From Acanthochromis polyacanthus (taxonomy: Eukaryota; Chordata; Actinopteri; Pomacentridae): DNA of 64,000 nucleotides. Numbering within the stretch: position 1 is the stretch's first letter; each line of letters starts with the position of its first letter. The DNA lies in NCBI RefSeq assembly GCF_021347895.1, contig NC_067127.1, forward strand, positions 15,720,984 to 15,784,983. Reading direction: 5' to 3'. Position numbers and translations under genes: made by a program. Under the pieces are notes generated by a model that saw only the letters and a list, made by a program, of their open reading frames with translations, was not told where the DNA came from and searched no databases. Positions 23,601-37,449 of this stretch are shown here, piece after piece.

Positions 23601-26403
23601 AAGCATATATAACATGGGATGGGACTTAATATCCAACCTTCTATGCTACCTTTCTGTACGACTAAACTGCATTGTAATTTATGTTTTTAAAGAAATGTAT
23701 TTTCTTAAGACATGGACTTAGTAGGAGACGTTTGGAGGCAGAAGTCAGCAACAGGATTTTCACCAACAATTCGCTTCCTGTATGGGATTACATTCTGACA
23801 CTTAGATTTTATTTTCATTTACTAAGTGGTTATGTTTAGAAAAATAGCCTTTTCACAACATATATGAAGCATCTCTATCTTTTTCTGGGTTTTCAGAGAG
23901 ATGACTTCTGCCCCACCTATGTAAAATTGGTTTAAAAGGAGTAACAGGAAAGCACTTGAAATGTATTACCTCAAATTACATGAAAACCTAACTGAAAATG
24001 TAGTTTAGTTGTAATGGAATATATTTTTCTCACAAACTCCAGTAGGCAAAGGAATGTGCCCGTCTTCAGAGAAAAGTGCTTTGAGGATAACTAATGACTG
24101 CAAATCTATAGAACAATAATAACAGTTGGCAGCATTTGATCCTTGTAACACTTGTCTGAGAACAAAGTTACACTTATTCATGCAGCTCAGAGATGCAACG
24201 TTTGCCACACTATCTCACACTAAACACAGCTATGTGCTTGGTGGAATTCAGGGCAAAACAGTGGATCATATCATTGGACAGTTACTTAGGAAAACTGCCA
24301 ACTGATAATGGCTCTGTAATGTAATGACAGCCCTATCAGGGCAGTTATTTCACAGACTCATGAGAACACAGTTTGCTTCAAAAAAGACCCAATTCCATTC
24401 TCTGAATAAGCCATTAAACAGGCTTCAGGCTGTCAGACCTATCAAGCTTAAATCCACAAAATTATAATGATTAACTTGTCCTTGTAAAATACCACAGAAC
24501 ACGTAGGGCTAATACTACACTGATGCATTTAAAGTGAAGGAAGATAAATGAAAGACAGAGAATAACAAACTAAAATAATTACTAAACTATTTTAAATCTT
24601 ACCACTTCCTCTCACGCACACCAAATCTTTTTATGTAGTTTCTGATCAGCTATTACTACTACCAAGAGTGCACAATAACACCCTTACAGACACACTCTGA
24701 GCCTGCAAAAAGGAGGCACTTTCCTTTGTGCGGAGGCCTCTATGACTTCTGAGAAAATGTAATAGCTGATATTATCTCACATTGCCTCAGTAGCAAGAAA
24801 TAATGGGGTCCTCTCCATTAAAGCCCATATCGACATGCTACCGCATTTCTTGTTAATGTATGTTTTAGAAACACATGAGAGGACAAAAAGTAATCAGTGC
24901 CACCGTATGGAAAAGTTCTAAATTTGAGCCGTTTTTGTTTTTTTTCTTCTTCGGATGTTGCGTCTGCTTTGTTATCTGCTCTTCCTGTGAACTAGACTGT
25001 ATTCATTTTCACAGAGGGGTTATCAGGGATGACATGCTGTGTACTTGTGTTGACAGAACAGGGGGTTGTTGCTCTGCATGAGGCCAGCTGGGTACGGCCA
25101 TGCCCAGGCTGACTGCTTCTAGGCCCAGGAGAGGAAAAAAAAACTTTTCTTTTGCTCTTTCTCGTCCGTTTCTTCGCTCCCCGTTTCTCGACTGTACATG
25201 TTTAATGAGCTGGCATCTTTTCTTTCAGTTTCTATCGGCCCCCTGCACTCCATCATTTTTCCTCCATGCCCGCACTCACTTTCTCCCTTTCTCTTTTTCT
25301 TCTTCATCCAATGCTCGTCCTGTTGGCATGCACAAAGCTCCAGAAGGGATTGAGGAACAGTACCATCCTTTGCTACCAAGAAACGCACACAGTACTTCAT
25401 ATTCTTGGTGCTAACATTCCCTGTCCCATATTCTGTGCCAAGGGGTTGAGGTATGCAAGAAGAAAAAGAAGAAAAAACCCACATCTGAGCAGAACTCACA
25501 ATGGAGAGAATAAAAGCTTAAGAAATTTGACGATAATCATAAAAACTGGCATATCTTGGATTTCAATTAAAGTACAATAATAGTCCTAATCTGAACCTAC
25601 CATCACTTTTTGTAGCATAAAAACCAAAATTAATACTTTGTGTTGGAGAATTGTAAGACGGATGGAGAGAAAGGCATTAAATAAGAAAAGCCTATCTCTC
25701 CTGGACGATTGGGCTTTTCCATTTCGCTACTTGCTGTCAAAAGCAACACTCCATAAAACAGGACAAATGAGATTCCATGAATAGATGAATGGTTTCTTCA
25801 TACATGTTCAATCTAAATCTATCATTAATGAGTTAATTTGTCAGGGGGATAGGATAAAGCTTCATCACACTGACCACAATGACTCCATTTCTTTGACAGG
25901 GAGAGAGGACTTCGGGGACGGCTGGCTCACTGCCACTTCATGAGTCTAAGAAGGTTCAGCATCTTCAGCGTCTAAGAACCGCATATGTAGCACTTTGGAG
26001 AGACATGCTGACACGAGAACTGCAAACCTTATGCAGTAATTAACAACATCCTTCTTCCTCTGCACTGACAAAAAGCAGAGATGTCCAGGTCACATGACAC
26101 CCTCATTCCTGACCTCAGTGAAATGACGGCCTGTGTGCCATAATATGCCAACTACAATCAGCTCTACAGGTAATTAAATCAAAATATCAAATGATTCACT
26201 CATATAAGTCATATCTAAATTTGCTAAAGAGCACTTTTAATGAATAAGTTTCTTGAAAAGATCATAGCATATGACTTAAAATGCACAATATCGCATAGTA
26301 TGTTACCTGGAGGAGGCCAATGTGTTCCAACAGGCTGCTGCTGTCTGAGAAGGCCTTGGACAGTGATTTATGGGTCAGCGGAGCATGTGTTAATGGACTG
26401 GGC
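20621..26403. other. Transposon-poor non-coding sequence, CNE-like in part
   Basis: No exon and no recognised mobile element. The part at 21.8-22.5 kb is the most CNE-like. A 13-bp direct repeat ACTAAACTGCATT occurs at 23490-23502 and 23661-23673. A pyrimidine-rich tract around 25140-25320 gives long but composition-driven open frames on both strands. Confidence 0.5.
22085..22470. promoter_or_regulatory. Candidate conserved non-coding element
   Basis: This is compact, non-repetitive sequence with clustered homeodomain-type cores (TTTAATTG, GTTAATGAG, CCATTATTC), no microsatellites and no reading frame of note. This is the usual look of vertebrate developmental enhancers, but that is a judgement from texture. 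Neither conservation nor a target gene can be read from one sequence. Confidence 0.3.
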
Positions 26404-26463
26404 CTATGGAACATATCCATCCCAGGTATGAAGGCCCATAGCGGGGATGGATATGCTCCATGG
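26404..26463. other. Strong 20-bp-stem hairpin (miRNA-precursor-like)
   Basis: The left arm at 26404-26423 (ending CATATCCATCCC) and the right arm at 26444-26463 (starting GGGATGGATATG) pair over 20 positions, with one A.C mismatch and one G.U pair, around a 20-nt loop. The inner 12 pairs are perfect. Stem and loop sizes are compatible with a small RNA precursor, but the mature-miRNA seeds I know do not match. A cruciform-forming binding site or a short inverted-repeat transposon relic is equally possible. Both strands would fold. Confidence 0.45.
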
Positions 26464-29400
26464 CACCATCTCAGCGCAGCACAACACATTATGACAGTGA
26501 CTGACAGCATTTCGGATGTATACAAACACCGGGCCTAATGTCAGCCTCTGTTAAAGAATGAATAGGCCACTGGTGACGCACTCCACAAACAGACACATTA
26601 CTACAGCACAGCAGGACAATAGGGATCACGACAGGTGAGAAAGGTTACAAACAGCATGTGTGTTTGTACCGTTTTGTTCCAAAAACAGACACAGCAACTG
26701 TGACAAAATGATTAATCGTGCAACATTTAAACTTTCACTTAAAAAAGCTAGCAGGAGGCTTGATAAATATTAATATAATTTTGAGTCAAATACAGAAGGT
26801 ATAGACTGATTGCTTCACGCGATGCTACACCCCTGCTAACCCCCTAACCACCTACTGGCTGGAATAAATCTGGGGAGCTGCAAAAACGGGGAGGAATGAA
26901 AAGCCAAAAAATGTAAAGGGCAGCAGAAGTGAGCAGTATGAGACAGTGGCTAGTTAATGATCCAAAGATGCTAAAATAACTGCCAGTAAGTGTCACTAGC
27001 AAAGCAAAACACATTGACTATGTAGAATATGAATGATTTGAAATGGAGGTTGGCTTCCTGACGAAATCAGGAGGAATTTAAAGGGTATTCAAACATTGGT
27101 TGGAAGGTTTGCAAAGATATTTAGTATGCCATCATTTGCACAGCTCTGACAGCTTAGCAGTGTTGTGCGTGTTCTTTCCATCCAGATGCACAGATAAAGA
27201 TCCAGAGATTTATGTGATTGCTACTTGACTGCTATAATCTCATATGCAGATGGGTTATTATGGAAAAAAAATGCAAGGTATTAGGAGATTAGTTTGGTTC
27301 TAAAAAAGAATACGAAAATGAACACTTATTAATGAGGCAGCATGAGTGCAATTATTATACTCAGTACAAAGAACATTCATTAATTTTCACTCTTTCACTT
27401 ATGCTGTTTAAACTCATGATCAACTGCCTTCACTTTTACATTATGTATGATCAACTTCAATGCCTAAAATGGGAAAATCTTGAAACGGAGTTGATTTAGA
27501 AATTTGAAACAGAATTTATTTTGACTCTCTAACTCAGTGAAAATGAGCAAAGCTGGACCTGAAATTATGACACTGTTTGTGCCCGCTGTGTTGGTGGTTG
27601 CTGTGCAACTGTTTTTTTCACAAATACAAAAAAAGTTACATCTTTTTGGTCACCTTGTCCTGCAGCTCTCTTCTAGTCAGAAAGTTTCTGGCATAATCAT
27701 TGTTGCTCAATAATTAACATAAATAATGTTAGAATAAAACACAGTACACAATGACAATAAATATGCAGCTAAAGCAGACGGGTGAAGATGTTTTAAAAGA
27801 CTTAAAGTTAGGATTCTTTTTCTATTAAATCAGAGCCAAGAATGGAAGACAAAACAAACACACAAAGAAAAAGAACTTAATTGCAAGTAATTACTCCCTT
27901 TTAAATACCACATAAATTGCACAGTGTGGAATTCCAAAGGGAGTCTGAAATCATTTAGCTATCAGTTTAACAAGCAAATAACATGCCTCTGTGGAAAACA
28001 AAATGAGAATGAACTCTGCGAGAAGATATTTGAATTCATCACACCCCCACTGTAGTGCACTGCAACGTCCTCAACGCTTTATTACCGACTTAGCTGCAAA
28101 CTCTCTCAAACTGTGCAACAGCCGAATAATTACTATGTTTTATCAAGGCATAAACAGGTTTGAAGAAAGTTGAGCACCAGACTGCAATGGCTCAGCAGCA
28201 CTGGCCATGTGTGTCTGACAGAATGCTTCCGTTAATCTGAATCTTGTAAACACCGTTAAAACATCAGGGCTCATAAAACATTTTTATGAAGTAAAGAGGC
28301 AACTTTACGGGTTTTGTGCAATGGCTCCTAAAATGTACGCTGTTCCTGTTGCTGCATTCTGGATCAGAACAAGTGACAGAAAAAGACTGAATCCACCTTC
28401 AGTCGTGACTGTGTAAAGGAGCTCTGTATCTCAAAACCGGCCCGGACATCTTGACACTAAATATCCATAAGGTTTAGATGCTGTTCACTGTGAACCAGTT
28501 TTACACAGCATCTCCACACACTACATTTTCTATATATCTCCACAAGAGTATGCCAGGTAGTGCAGAGGGTCACTGTTTACACTTAACCAGTGCTGTTACA
28601 GGCACTCTGAAGGAGTTCAATATCCATTCCAGATCCATTTGGCCATTTGGCGACTGTCCTTTACTGCATATTTCCTTCCTCCCTTTCCCCTATACAGTAG
28701 CATCCTAATCAGATTGGTCAAAAATGGCCCCAATTTCAGGGACTATATAAATAAATAAAGCGGAGAAAATCACTTATACTGTATTTTTGAGCCAACATTC
28801 ATCATTGTCAGCAGGCATATACAGTTCATATGCCCCTAACACGTCCCATTTCCCCACCAGCAGCCATCTCGCGTTTGATAGTACAGCACACTTGCTCATT
28901 TATAGAAGAGCCTGTCAGTTTTGTGCTATTTACTAATGTAAATGTCCCCTGGATGAAGTCATTCCCAGGCATACCCTTGCTGTGACAGGAAAACAGGCAA
29001 GCGCAGTCATTTTGAGTCATATTTGTGTCCATGCTGCATAGATTTGAATACTTACTCTGCAAAAGTTGTTGAAGGTTATAGTGACCTCCAGACAATGTAT
29101 GTTAGAGTGCTTTCCTTTCCTCATGAGGAAAAAACACTGTCACAAAGTTCAAGAGGAGCAGGCAATGGCAGACTAAATGGCAGATAAGTTGGCAGAAATC
29201 CAAGAAGCCCAAAGTCTCTTTAAAGAGTATGAAACAGTCAGTGTAAAGTCTAGCATTTCATTCATTCCTAATCTAATAAGCCGAGTTGGAGGAAATATTG
29301 TGTTGCCTTATGGGTTTCAGACTCTGCAGACTGGAAATTGTACTATATACACAAACTATAAAAAACATTAGCTCAACAACAGCAGTCTAATGGTTTACAT

Positions 29401-32400
29401 ACATAAACTGAGCACCTATCCAGCAGCATAAAGCACGCAGAGGAAGAAGTGACTGTTGATGTGAGTAGCTGAGGTTACCACCCAAATCCCCACAGAGAGG
29501 TCTTTCCTTTTGTTTACAGTGAAATTCTCTAAAAGCCATCATATCTTCTGGGCTCCTATTGAGTTACAGCACAAATGAATTACTGGTCATTTAGTGTGGC
29601 AAACAGCAGCATCTTTTAAAGCTGGGGGGATCTCAGGACTGAGCCGGAGAGAAATGCCACTGCTGAGATCCATTTCCAGCTACGTAGGAGGGGAACTAAA
29701 CAGTCTTCTTCCCCTCTCTACAGCTCTTTCAATTTATCCTCTGTTTGAATGTTCACTGTGGCCTGCCCACTTGTTTCTGAAGCTGATAATCGGCTCAGGA
29801 AAATTAGCTTATCTACATTTAGCATTCAGGAAGACAGAGGAGTCTAGTAAACATAAATAAATAAAATCCTCCGCTGTACAATAGTGTGTTCGTTTGTTTG
29901 TGTTTATGTGTCAGAGAAACACAGAGATAGCATAGTTTTCTGTGCATATATTATAGCAAATAGGAAGGGGAGAGGCTCCAAAGGCATTTTTTTTTAATGT
30001 TCAGGATTTATAAATTGCATGACTGACATTCATTCATCTGTATGTGGAAAGAGCAATGTCCCAAGGGCAGGAAAGCCCTGTTTGGTTTCAAGTGATCAGT
30101 GAGCGACGGCTGTTTATTCTGGCAGTACTTCAACATCAGTACGCCTCCCTGTCAGTCAAAGTTCTGACGCCATGAAGGAAAGATCAGCTCTCTGTCGGGC
30201 CTCTGCAGGTAAATTACCGAGAGGGCAGGGAGCTACCTGACCGTACACAAACTCATAAAAGCCTCTTGTTAGTGACCTATGCAGTTAAAGCTGCAAGCAC
30301 TATTTAGGAAACATGTTTCCTTCAGTTTGATTGGCAGGGTGCGAGAGGACGCCACAGGCACATATTGTACAGTACAATGAATCCCATTTCAACATTACAG
30401 CTTTCAGCATCTGGTTTCAACCTGTGGCAGAAAACTCTTTGAGCCACACTTGCACTGTTCTGTATAATGCGTGGGAGGCATAGCGTCATACCTTATTTGA
30501 GTTTATAGAGCTCATCCATTAGTTTTTCCACCCGGAGAGCAGGGAGCTCACATGCCTTCATGCAAAGTTTTTCACTAGAAAGCGGGTGTCACATCACATT
30601 CAGGATGAACGAGCATTTGACAAAGAGGCCGGTGGTGCCGGCATAAGGAAAGGCAACACCGTAGACACTGTAACCTCCCCGGGCCAAATCACCATCACAT
30701 ACAGAGACAGACCCAAGCTGTCAAAACTAATAAGATGCTTTCATGACAACAAACAATATCAGGCCAGCCCTCTTTTTAAAAAGGCTACAAAGCTGACAGA
30801 TAGGGGAGAATGGCAAAATGAAGGATTTCCATGTTCGCTGTTATCTTAATTTTTACAGGCAGCTCTGTAGTGACATAGAGTGGTTAAAATTATGTTGACC
30901 ATACCTATCAAGTATCTACTACATAAATCCCTCATGATGGCTAATGCACAAAATCCATTTAGGCAATTTCCACACCAGGCTGATGATTTCCACTGACATA
31001 ATAACAGCCAATAATCCCTGATGAGCTCTTAAACAAACACAGTTTTATGTTGCCAGGCAAATTGCCACCTCTGCAAAGGGCTAACTGACATCACTAAGCA
31101 GAGTCACTAAGTGTTTGACTGAAATTAATTCTGCCTTGGTAGGTACAGTAGGAGTCATTAATGCACTTAACTTTCACCCTGGACCTCGTATCTGCAACGT
31201 CCCCCTAAAAAGGACTGCCCCAGTGAGGTCAAGACACTACAAAATAACAGCTCCACTGGTGTTTTATGAATCCTGCTGAGAAGTGCCATTAAATTGTAGT
31301 TGACAGCAGGTAAGTGTAAGAGGTGAGCCTTGAGGGGCTATTACCTCACCTGTGGGTGATATCTCAATAAGAAGCTTGTCCTACACAATAGGAAAGGTTA
31401 CATTAGAGACCTATACAGCTTTTTGAAATGTACTAAGACTTGTGAAGTGCAGATCATTTTCATTTCAAGAGAGATCAAGGTAAGAGCACATCTTCAAATG
31501 TTTAATATAGAAATTAGTTTAAACAATTTTCTTAACTGATAGTCAGCAGCCATATCAAACAGGAATCAATTAATCTAAAACAAAATGAACTCAGTGGAAA
31601 CCATTCCATGTCAAGGTAACACTGCGCTGAATGTAGTTAAATGATATAAGCTGCTTTACTAGCATAGACAATGAGTTCTTAATGATGCTATCGTAGTAGA
31701 CGTCAGCTCACCAACAACCCATGAGTGCTGGCTGGGAACCATTAAGCGTCACAGGACGCTTTCTCATGGTGGCACTTTACTATCTACACTCACAGAATGC
31801 TCTTTGCCTGTCAACATTTTCCTGTACTCTGAATGACTACCTCCTAAGGTCGCTACAGCGTTAACCACTAAGAAGCCCCACCTGGAGGTACAACCAGGTA
31901 CTACAGCTAATGCACCGCATTTTCTGGCATGCATGCTCTTTGTTATCGGTTAACATAATCTCATTCAGTTCAATCCATTATGAAGGGCAAATAATCAATT
32001 ATACGCTGTGAGCTTTCCAATAGCTCCAGATTAAACAATTACACACACACATCTTCAGGACAGAACCATCTTATATCCCCTTATGGTACTATTTGATTTG
32101 TGGGAATACGTTTGTGGTAAAATGGCTCAAACATCCAGTCAGTTTAAAATATACAGTATGGGAACCCATCAAAAGTTGGAAACTGTGAGTTGACATTTTA
32201 CCAAATCTATTTTATTTGCATTTTGTCCTCGTGTTTTTTTCCTCTGGAAAATGCCATTCACAGTGCTTTTTTGATTGAAAAATATGTCTTCACTAGCAGT
32301 AAATGTGCATATCTTCTACTGATTAAATTGCCTTGCAGTGCATTGTGTCCAAATCACAAGTTTGTCTCACAAGGACTCTGGGTTCTGGGATCATTTTTGC

Positions 32401-34367
32401 TTGAATCGTTGTACCTTCACATTCTAATACCACTCAAAAAAGTGAGATTTTTCAGATAAAACATTTTGAAGAGCTGCATTGTACACTGAACCATTGCACT
32501 TTTTAAAATAATCTATTCAGGAGGGTTTTTGAGCACAATCCAGTCTAACAATAGTTTTACAGTATAATACCTAATCAATAGCTACATTCATGATAGAAAA
32601 CGGTGTACTCAGAACAGAGAAAAACAGAGATTGCATTACATGTTATTCCATTCATGACTGCGAATCAATAGATGTGTAATGGTTACACTCAGATTGGTGC
32701 AGTTTTTTTTTATTTACAAGTCCTTTGAATTGACAGAAATGTGTTTCAAGCAAAGCAGATGACAGTATGAAGACGGGGGAAGAGCTCCTGACAGTGTTAA
32801 GGCGAGGTTGATCTGTGTAAAGACTGACATGAGGCACTGAAGCTCCAGACTTGGCTGATTTGATCCTTCACCTTGGACCAAAGCTTTAGACCCCAGTATG
32901 GTTGCTTAAATCCTGACTCAGTCGTCTGTTTCAGCATTTTTTCCCTCTATGACACAGGCGTGCCTGAATGCCTGCATAATCAGTCTTCAAATCTGATGAC
33001 GATAACAGGAGTTAAAGAATGTATTGTGAATGGAAAAAAGCACAAAAACCATCTGACCTGCCTGCATGTGCTAGAACTCCAAAGACTTCTTGTCCAATCA
33101 CATTGTCCAGCCTTTCCTGTGTTTGAGATGAGACACCACAGAAACACTTCCTGCCATACTTGGAATGTAACATTTATATATAGAATTTATAAGTATCCAT
33201 GTTTTCTACTTAAGAGATTGTGTGGAATTTCTTTAAAGCAGAACAGGAACTGGTATTACAAATAAAAGCGTGAGTCTATTCACATTTAATTTAAAAGAAC
33301 AATTTAAGCAATTTGAGGTTATTTGCCTGCACGCACCAATTACAGCAAGATGTGTGTTATGCATCATAGAATGAAAACCCATTACAGGTATGAAAAAAAA
33401 TGCAGTTCAAAATAGAGCCACTTTAAACGAGTAAAACGTTGATTTCCTTATTGAAGTGAGCACTTGGGCAGTTAGGACACATTTGACAGTCATTTGTTAC
33501 CTCAGCCGTTACCAAGCAGACAATAAAATCCACCACAAGCTGCTGTGTGGGGTTTGCGTTTTAAAGACACACTAGAGCCTCTTTTTTTAAACCACTGCAA
33601 TTTATAGGCTCCTCACAGAAATGGGGATGGACAAACTGATGTCAATCCCTATAACAGCAGATAGTGATGCTTCAAAAGCTGGAGAGAACATATGATATAG
33701 ATACTGTCTAATATATGCAGCAAAGACAGCTGGGGCACATTTTGGCCAAAAAAAAAAACAAAAAAACCACATCAAAGTCATCTTCTAGTCTGCATGCTGT
33801 ACAAGAATAAAAGTGGGAACCAGATGAGTCCCAAAAGGGAAAAAATCCTGTCCCTTGTTGGATTCTTAACATTCCAGAAACTATCTCTAATTAGTCACAA
33901 GGCTGCTCCCAGAGAGCTGATGAGAAATATTTGCATTTGATTATTTTGGCATGAAAATTAGTGGCAGGAAGAGGAAAAGAGAAGCCTCTTGGGCAGGACT
34001 TTTTCAAGACATCACTAAGAGTCCTCTTATTCTTCCTGTCATCATTTTTATTGTTTTTGGAATGAATCCTGGTTTCTCAGGCCAAACTAGCACAACACCT
34101 TCCAGTGAATAGAAAGTGCAGATGTGAGTCCTGACTAAGGAATTTTTGACACCCCTTCTTCTAAATCCAAAAGTTATGAGAAGGAAAAAAAACAAGATTA
34201 TATTGTCTGCATCCCTTTAAAACCACTCTAAGACGCTGTCGGATTGAATATCATTAAACCTTTTTATTTCTTTTCATTTCACTTTTCCACTGTCGACAGC
34301 TAGTTGTCATAAACCGCCACCAAACCCCCATGAGGCCCCCTAGTGCAGTCAGACGAAGTACAAAGCA
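26464..34367. other. Transposon-poor non-coding sequence
   Basis: No coding exon, RNA gene or recognised transposon over almost 8 kb. Small structures only: an inverted repeat AGGTGAG/CTCACCT (31321-31351) and a 7-bp-stem hairpin AAGCGTC-ACAG-GACGCTT (31744-31761). The 130-codon frame at 32873-33265 shows no domain and probably is chance. Confidence 0.5.
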
Positions 34368-34448
34368 ATAATATCTGCTGATTAAAGCTCTAATGCATTC
34401 TGCTGCATGGGGCTGGGCCCTGCATCATTAATGAAGAGCAGATATTAT
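34368..34448. promoter_or_regulatory. Inverted-repeat element with homeodomain palindrome
   Basis: A perfect 12-bp inverted repeat ATAATATCTGCT (34368-34379) and AGCAGATATTAT (34437-34448) bounds an 81-bp segment. Inside it lie TCTAATGCA, a GGGGCTGGGCCC core and the palindrome TCATTAATGA (34425-34434), a classic paired-homeodomain site. The surroundings to about 34560 are compact and non-repetitive. I read it as a candidate enhancer core or a foldable transcript. Which of these cannot be decided here. Confidence 0.35.
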
Positions 34449-37400
34449 ATCCTGTTTACAGGGAGCAGGCAGGCAGCTCATATTAAGCATTAGCGCTCCC
34501 TTTGCACTACTTCCACCCACACACTGATAGGGCAGCGTGCCACTGGCTCAGGATCGACCTGCAGACTTTAGCTAACAGCAGGCTGTGGAAGGTGGACCAA
34601 GAATGACGCATACTAAGAAGGCTGTATTCCAGAGGCGGCATCATGGCATCAGTGTGTAAATGCTGCCAGGCAATATTTCTGTGTCTGTGTGTGCATATGT
34701 CTATATATTTTTTGTATTGACAGTTAGAGGGGTCACCCAGAAGGTTATGTAGTTTAGCTGAGGTCTGGAGTCCCCTCTTGTCTTATTTCCTTCATCATTT
34801 GCGTCTCAGTTCCTCTTTTTCCCACTTTCTCTGTCTCTCTTGGCATTGGCCCAGTGGCTGTAGGGCCAAGTGGTCAGTCTCTGAGGAGGGACACCCGCTT
34901 GCATGATGTTTGGGACAAACACTGCAACAGCGTTTCCTCTGCTCTACCCATCTGTTGGTTTTGGCCCACTCCTCTGGACACAGCACAGATCTGGCCAGGG
35001 CTTTAGCAACATGCTTGTGCAGCGGCCAGACCACTTTACACAGGACTTTTCTGTAAGTACGGTCGGTACAGTGGAACAGTTAAAACACTGAGAAAAGGTC
35101 ATTCCCACAATATTTACAACCATTACCTCTATTTTTGACATTTCCCCAGAGAGCCGCGCATCCTGATGCTCATTGGCAATAACATGAATGAGGACAAATG
35201 TACAAGTAAGGACATTTAGTTTGAAGTATACATAGAATGGGAAAAAAAAGGCTAATAATCTATAAATGCTAGTGTAAGCTCTTGCACAATCCTTTGTATC
35301 ACTGTTATTAGTCCCATTGGCAATCATTTTGAGAACTGGGAGCACCATTGTGTTGGTAACTGATTATATACAGTGAGTTAATCATTATTGGATACTCTAA
35401 TTGGGTTATCTTCCAAGAACACAAAAGGACTATTATTCATCAGGAGCACTCCCATGTAAACACTGTTTATTTTTCTCTGATTTGCGCTTCCCCTAAGCCT
35501 TTCTTACCTCCTGAGCCACGACACTGTCACATCAACATAGTCAAAGTCAAGCAAACAGTGACAATGAAATCATGAGACAAATCATTTGAGTCATCTGCAT
35601 ATAAAACAGCAGCAAGCCCAAGAGCACTCTGTGCTATGACAATCTAATTACAAACTTCACCGGAGCAGAAAGAGGAGAGGGGAGAGGAGGAGAGGAGATT
35701 TCAAACAGCATACCCTCCCACCTCCATGCAATTGCATTACTTTAAATGCCTGGCCTTTAATTTATCTGTATCTCCTAGTGCAGGTAATTTTGAGTGCAGA
35801 GAAGGGAATCATATAGACACTCAATCGATCAAAAGGAGCCACAAGGAGGCAACAGGAGTGATTGCTTCATCCTACTAAAGACAGCTAGAGGATATCAGTT
35901 GTTCCTCAACCTACCTTCATTTAAAATGAAAATCATAGGGATAGCAAAGAAACAGTGCACCTAAAGGCAGTTTAGAACAGACAGAGCTGATTAGGTCAGA
36001 TGAATGACCCATGTGAATAAGAAAAGAACAGACAGGGAATTGGAAAAAAAAAAGTAGAGAAAAGAGGAAGCCAAAACAGATGGATTTTAGGGAATGTGTG
36101 AACCATATTGATATAAGAGCAGAAACTGAGGATTTTAGCTTTTCAATTTTTACTATACAGGTCATTTCCAGGACACGGTCAGATAAGTGCACTGAATGAT
36201 GATCCACATTCCTGCCACAATTTGCTCCAAAACCCTCTGAAAATTGGCACCAGATGCCCGAGGGAGAAAATACAAATCCCCAAATTAGCTATTTAAGTAC
36301 CATCTACTCCTCAGTCCCTCATCTAGCCTCAGAGTCCACTGCGATAAGCATTAAATTCATAACAGATGGAAAAGTGCTCACATGCTTTACCATTTATTTC
36401 CAATAGTTTCATGTTACCTGAAACTAAATTTGGTTGTAAATAGTCACTTAGTTTCTGTGGGCACTGATTTCTGTCTCACACTGGCAACAATATTCAACAG
36501 AAAGAAAAAGAATAAGATCTGGTTTGGGAAATTATTAAGCAATTATTAAGCAACTTAAAAGTTGTTAAATGAAGAAGGACAGAGAGATTACAAAATGTTA
36601 TTTTTTGTAAAAGCCATTGCTGAGGTCGTTGAATCTTACCTGGCTTTGAAGATATTACACCCACCGACCATGCTTGTTACTGTAGTAGCAGATTAAACTC
36701 AGAAGCCTTCTCATTTACTGTTATGTGTGGTTTTTTAATTTCCTGCTGTAAATTAATCTAAAGAAAGACAAATCTAGTGTTGAATCAACTGTACAAGAAG
36801 GGGAATTGCATGATTTTTGTTTAACACATAGGAACAGAAACCATACCAAGTGGACAGTGTAAGCTACCCCTCAGCTCTGGCTGAGGGCAAGCTTTGTTTT
36901 CCCTAGGATGTAGTTGTACGCTTTGGAATGGATTAGGACAACGTGATTCAAGCTCTACAGTAGAGCTCTGAGGCATCTTTTCTCAAGAGTGTGGTCCCAC
37001 AGCTGAGGAGAGGTAGATACTGTTGCCCGTGATAAAGCATGGTTGGTGGGCACACATTGTGAACTGGATTAGGCCTTCTGGCCACAAGGATATTCTCTGG
37101 AGGTCAGGATGAGAGAATCATTGCCACAGAAATATGAGTCTAAACTGTGAAACACCGATACTGGATGTTTTACACCTTCCAAAGAAATTTCTGAAGGTGG
37201 TGATAAGAAAGTTAATCAGTGATGATTTCAAATCAGGATGCTGCCTGCTTTTTAGGCTTTGAAACAGATGTAAGCGCCTCAACCACCAATTAACACAGAT
37301 GCTCTATTTTAAAGTCTTGACTTTGTCAAACAGTATAGGTGACTGTTCACAGCTACTGGTATTTGCATCTGTTTAATGACAACATGCTAAAACAGATCAG

Positions 37401-37449
37401 ATTGAAGCATTTTTGTTACACTTATTGTGTATGGATAAAAAGAAAAATT
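34449..37449. other. Non-coding sequence with a polypurine mirror repeat
   Basis: No exon or recognised transposon. A 32-nt homopurine tract occupies 35667-35698. Neighbouring sequence at 35640-35780 has TAATTA and TTTAATT cores and may be regulatory. Confidence 0.5.
35667..35698. repeat. Homopurine tract with mirror symmetry
   Basis: 32 uninterrupted purines on the plus strand. The 18-mer GAGGAGAGGGGAGAGGAG (35672-35689) is a perfect mirror repeat centred between 35680 and 35681, a requirement for intramolecular triplex (H-DNA). Confidence 0.85.

Noticed and set aside
25100..25580. Three overlapping frames of 104-126 codons on both strands
   Set aside because: They follow a pyrimidine-rich tract and are Ser/Phe/Leu- or Lys/Glu-rich by composition alone.
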